Source of the DNA: Streptomyces durbertensis
Lineage (GTDB): Bacteria; Actinomycetota; Actinomycetes; Streptomycetales; Streptomycetaceae
Direction: 5' to 3'
DNA: 34,006 nt
Assembly (NCBI RefSeq): GCF_014156695.1
Contig: NZ_WMLF01000009.1
Location: 1-34,006, forward strand
Part shown: positions 31,528 through 34,006 of the stretch, in pieces
Layout of the letters: the number at the start of each line of letters is the position of its first letter
Numbering within the stretch: the first letter of the stretch is position 1
Translations under genes and position numbers: made by a program
Notes under the pieces: generated by a model
Told to the model about the DNA's origin: nothing
The model's database searches: none
The model's input: only the letters and a program-made list of their open reading frames with translations

Positions 31528-33003
31528 TCAGTCCCCGGCGACCGGCGCGTCGGCCCGGTCCGCCGCCGGCTCCGCACTCCGGGACAGGCGGCGCTGGCGC
31601 AGCAGACCGACCGCCGCGAGCGAGAGCGTGAGACCGGCGGTGAAGAACAACTGCACCCGGGTGTCGCCGTCCCGCAGCATCAGCAGCAGGATGCCGAGCA
31701 TGCCCGCGAGCGCCAGCCAGGTCAGCACCGGGAACGCCCACATCCGCACGACCAGCTTCTCCGGCGCCTCCCGCTCCAGGCGGCGCCGGCTCCGCAGCTG
31801 GGAGAAGGCGATGAAGCCCCACACCACCAGCACGGCCGCGCCCACCATGTTCAGCAGCCAGGTGAACACCGTGTCCGGCCACCAGAAGCTGAGCAGCACC
31901 GCGAAGAAACCGAACGCCGAGGAGGCCAGCACCGTACGGCGCGGCACGCCGCCGCTCACCTTCCCCAGGACCGCCGGTCCCTCGCCGCGCGCGACCAGCG
32001 AGTACGACATCCGGGAGGCGCCGTAGATGTTGGCGTTCATCGCGGACAGCAGCGCGATCAGCACGACGACCTTCATGATCTCGCCGGCCGCCGGAATGCC
32101 CAGGTGGTCCAGCGTCGCCGCGTACGGGCCGTCCTTGATCGACGGGTCGTCCCACGGGATCAGCGTGACGATCACCAGCATCGAACCGACGTAGAACACC
32201 GCGATCCGCCACATCGCCGTCCGCACGGCCTTGGCGACGCCGCGCACCGGGTTCTCCGACTCGGCCGCCGCGATCGTCACCGTCTCCAGACCGCCGTACG
32301 CGAAGATCGACGCCAGCAGGCCGATGACCAGGCCGTTCGCGCCGTTCGGGAAGAAGCCGCCCTGCCCGGTGAGGTTGCTCGCGCCCGGCGCGTCCGTACC
32401 CGGCAGCCCGCCGACGATCGCCAGACCGCCCAGCACCAGGAACGCGACGATCGCCAGCACCTTCAGCGACGCGAACCAGAACTCGTACTCACCGAAGTTC
32501 CGCACCGACGCCAGGTTCGTCCCGCAGAACACCGCCATGAACAGCGCGACCCACATCCAGGCCGCCGTGTCCGGGAACCAGGTGAGCATGATCGTGGCCG
32601 CGCCGATCGCCTCGGCGGCCACCGCGACACACAGCAGCACCCAGAAGATCCAGCCGGCCGTGAAGCCCGCCCACGGGCCGAGCGCCCGCTCGGCGTGCAC
32701 GGAGAACGAACCGGACGCCGGATGCGCGGCGGACATCTCGCCCAGCATCCGCATCACCAGCATCACCAGCAGGCCGGAGACCGCGAACGCCAGCACGATC
32801 GAAGGTCCGGCGGCCGCGATACCGGCCCCCGACCCCACAAAAAGGCCGGCGCCGATGACGCCGCCCAACGCGATCATGGACAGATGGCGCTGCTTGAGGC
32901 CGTGTCCGAGAGTGGAGCCGGACTCCGGGGTTCGCCCGGAAGGGGTGCCGGCGGGAGTGCCTTCGGCGGGTGACGCCTCGGGCAGGGTCTGGGAGGAAGA
33001 CAT
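31528..33003 (-). CDS. APC-superfamily amino-acid permease
   Basis: Integral membrane transporter of 491 aa with about 12 predicted helices, proton-coupled amino-acid uptake by family. The N-terminus is a Ser/Thr/Pro-rich cytoplasmic tail. It is followed by the APC signature LKQRHLSMIALGGVIGAGLF, the TM1-TM2 hallmark of the amino-acid transporter (AnsP/GabP/ProY-like) branch. Other landmarks are MLGEMSAAHPASGSFS, SIFAYGGLETVTIAAAESEN, and SAMNANIYGASRMSYSLVARG. The ATG at 33003 is chosen because it starts the conserved length; neither it nor the upstream GTG (33105) has a Shine-Dalgarno sequence, and the upstream bases are pyrimidine-rich on the coding strand. The substrate is not predictable. 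Confidence 0.9.
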   Translation of the reverse strand: MSSSQTLPEASPAEGTPAGTPSGRTPESGSTLGHGLKQRHLSMIALGGVIGAGLFVGSGAGIAAAGPSIVLAFAVSGLLVMLVMRMLGEMSAAHPASGSFSVHAERALGPWAGFTAGWIFWVLLCVAVAAEAIGAATIMLTWFPDTAAWMWVALFMAVFCGTNLASVRNFGEYEFWFASLKVLAIVAFLVLGGLAIVGGLPGTDAPGASNLTGQGGFFPNGANGLVIGLLASIFAYGGLETVTIAAAESENPVRGVAKAVRTAMWRIAVFYVGSMLVIVTLIPWDDPSIKDGPYAATLDHLGIPAAGEIMKVVVLIALLSAMNANIYGASRMSYSLVARGEGPAVLGKVSGGVPRRTVLASSAFGFFAVLLSFWWPDTVFTWLLNMVGAAVLVVWGFIAFSQLRSRRRLEREAPEKLVVRMWAFPVLTWLALAGMLGILLLMLRDGDTRVQLFFTAGLTLSLAAVGLLRQRRLSRSAEPAADRADAPVAGD

Positions 33004-33128
33004 GGAGGTCCAGGGAGAGGAGCGGGGGGAGAGGCGGAGCGGATCACTCCAGACCAACGGCCAGTGTGAGCGAGCCGGCCGCGACGTATCAATGGCGCAC
33101 GTCACTGTCCCGGCATCCGGACACCACC

Positions 33129-33149
33129 GTGACGGTACGCGACCGTCAC
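33129..33149. promoter_or_regulatory. Perfect inverted repeat GTGACGGT-N5-ACCGTCAC
   Basis: An 8-5-8 palindrome in the divergent region between the APC permease and bioY, about 126 bp from the permease start and 141 bp from the bioY start. It has the size of a dimeric repressor site (GntR/TetR class). No matching regulator gene is in the window. Confidence 0.5.
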
Positions 33150-33245
33150 CCCACCCGCCCCACGCCGCGTATTCCGTCGGACCGGCACAACGTCAGCTCC
33201 CCGCTTCTGTCGCCGACGTCACGGACACGCGCGCCTGAGCAGGGA

Positions 33246-33251
33246 TAACGT
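33246..33251 (+). promoter_or_regulatory. Candidate bioY -10, TAACGT
   Basis: TAACGT 40 bp before the bioY ATG could be a -10, giving a leader of about 33 nt with AGGAG. No good -35 was seen. Confidence 0.35.
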
Positions 33252-33290
33252 CGCCGTGTCCGCTGTCCCACCGACCCCCAGGAGCCCCTG

Positions 33291-33896
33291 ATGAGCGCCC
33301 TGACGCCCACCGCGCACGCCCGGCCCGGAGCCGTCCTCGCCGACCTGCTGCCCGCCACCACTACCGCCCGCTCCCGGGTCCGCGACGCGGCGCTGGTGCT
33401 CGGCGGAGCCGTGCTCACCGGGCTCGCCGCCCAGATCGCCGTACCGCTGCCCGGATCCCCGGTACCGGTCACCGGACAGACCTTCGCCGTGCTGCTCGTG
33501 GGCGCCGGACTCGGCGCCGGCCGTGCCTTCCTCTCCCTCGCGCTCTACGTGCTCGCCGGCGCCGCCGGCATGCCGTGGTTCGCCGAAGCCGGCCACGGCG
33601 TGGCCGCGCCCTCCTTCGGCTACGTCCTCGGCATGCTGCTCGCCGCCACCGTCGTCGGCGCGCTCGCCCGACGCGGCGGCGACCGCGGCGCGCTGCGCAC
33701 CGCCGGCACGATGGCGCTCGGCACCGCCCTGGTCTACGCCGTCGGCGTCCCGTACCTCGCGCTCGCGACGGGCATGAGCGCGGGCGCGGCGATCGCCGCG
33801 GGCCTCGTCCCGTTCCTGATCGGCGACGCCCTGAAGGCCGCACTGGCCATGGGCGCCCTCCCCACGGCCTGGAAGCTCCTCGGCCGGCGGGACTGA
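33291..33896 (+). CDS. bioY: BioY-family biotin transporter (S component)
   Basis: Integral membrane protein of 201 aa that binds and imports biotin, alone or with an ECF energizing module. The ATG at 33291 follows AGGAG at 6 nt. Six hydrophobic segments are evident. Family landmarks are IAVPLPGSPVPVTGQTFAVL, ARAFLSLALYVLAGAAGMPW (with G in the first position here), FGYVLGMLLAA and the C-terminal LVPFLIGDALKAALA. No bioM/bioN ATPase or permease genes lie next to it in the window. It is followed by a strong terminator that belongs to a dispersed Streptomyces repeat. Confidence 0.94.
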   Translation: MSALTPTAHARPGAVLADLLPATTTARSRVRDAALVLGGAVLTGLAAQIAVPLPGSPVPVTGQTFAVLLVGAGLGAGRAFLSLALYVLAGAAGMPWFAEAGHGVAAPSFGYVLGMLLAATVVGALARRGGDRGALRTAGTMALGTALVYAVGVPYLALATGMSAGAAIAAGLVPFLIGDALKAALAMGALPTAWKLLGRRD

Positions 33897-33903
33897 ACAA
33901 GCG

Positions 33904-33941
33904 AAGCGCCGGACGGGCTGAAGTCAGCCCGTCCGGCGCTT
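33904..33941 (+). terminator. bioY terminator
   Basis: Perfect 17-bp inverted repeat AAGCGCCGGACGGGCTG with an AAGT loop, 8 bp after the bioY stop, followed by TGAGGAC. Confidence 0.9.
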
Positions 33942-34006
33942 GAGGACGAGCGGCCGCCAGGCCGCGATACGGGGTCCGGGGCAGCGCCCCGGTTACGGGA
34001 AGGGGC
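33904..34006. repeat. Dispersed multi-hairpin intergenic repeat of Streptomyces
   Basis: The bioY terminator is followed by further small hairpins: GCGGCC-N4-GGCCGC (33950-33965) and CCGGGGC-N3-GCCCCGG (33976-33992). The block GTCCGGCGCTTGAGGACGAG, then GGGGTCCGGGGC, matches the palindromic unit I know to recur between genes in many Streptomyces genomes. It runs to the window edge. Confidence 0.7.

Overview
The window is a GC-rich stretch of actinomycete chromosome, almost certainly from Streptomyces. The signs are the extreme third-position GC, GTG and TTG starts, TANNNT -10 elements directly before start codons, a rare TTA codon, and families such as a GlnX/GlnH pair, a mycothiol-type nitroreductase, SodF and PepN. 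The csn / malQ / pepN / sodF content looks like the core-chromosome region around csnR and sodF1 of S. coelicolor (synteny from memory, not searched). No tRNA, rRNA, IS element or CRISPR array was seen, and no gene-free stretch exceeds 300 bases.

Left part (1-4440): a minus-strand pair resembles the mycobacterial glnX-glnH amino-acid-sensing genes that feed the kinase PknG. The glnH-like gene runs off the left edge, so pknG is expected just beyond it. An HNH endonuclease-like gene follows on the minus strand, and a MscS-type channel on the plus strand.

Sugar block (4513-12399): a ROK repressor (csnR-like) sits behind a clean promoter with an AGGAA-N3-TTCCT operator just after the expected transcription start. 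It is followed by a GH4 phospho-glycosidase (csnH-like) and an overlapping BadF-type amino-sugar kinase (csnK-like). The csnEFG transporter genes expected between regulator and hydrolase are absent. Next come a TSUP permease, a MarR regulator with helically phased TTGA-N2-TCAA boxes in its own promoter, a 101-residue protein with three 12-residue repeats, and malQ. The small gene overlaps malQ (TGATG), and malQ carries a TTA codon.

Cell-surface / polymorphic-toxin-like block (12527-22874): a secreted DNRLRE/FG-GAP protein and a 2154-residue secreted RHS/YD-repeat protein are transcribed divergently. The RHS tail is a lysine-rich, histone-like segment followed by glycine/alanine-rich hydrophobic helices. 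The next gene encodes a two-TM protein with a PH-like soluble part, a candidate immunity protein. This is the most likely undescribed system in the window.

Right part (22985-34006): a small secreted or membrane peptide, two aminopeptidase N paralogues flanking an orphan AbiEi/DUF559-type protein, and an Rv2466c-like nitroreductase behind a textbook SigR promoter. After these come sodF with a Nur-box-like site, an APC amino-acid permease, and bioY followed by a dispersed Streptomyces palindromic repeat. Strong GC-rich hairpins separate most convergent units.
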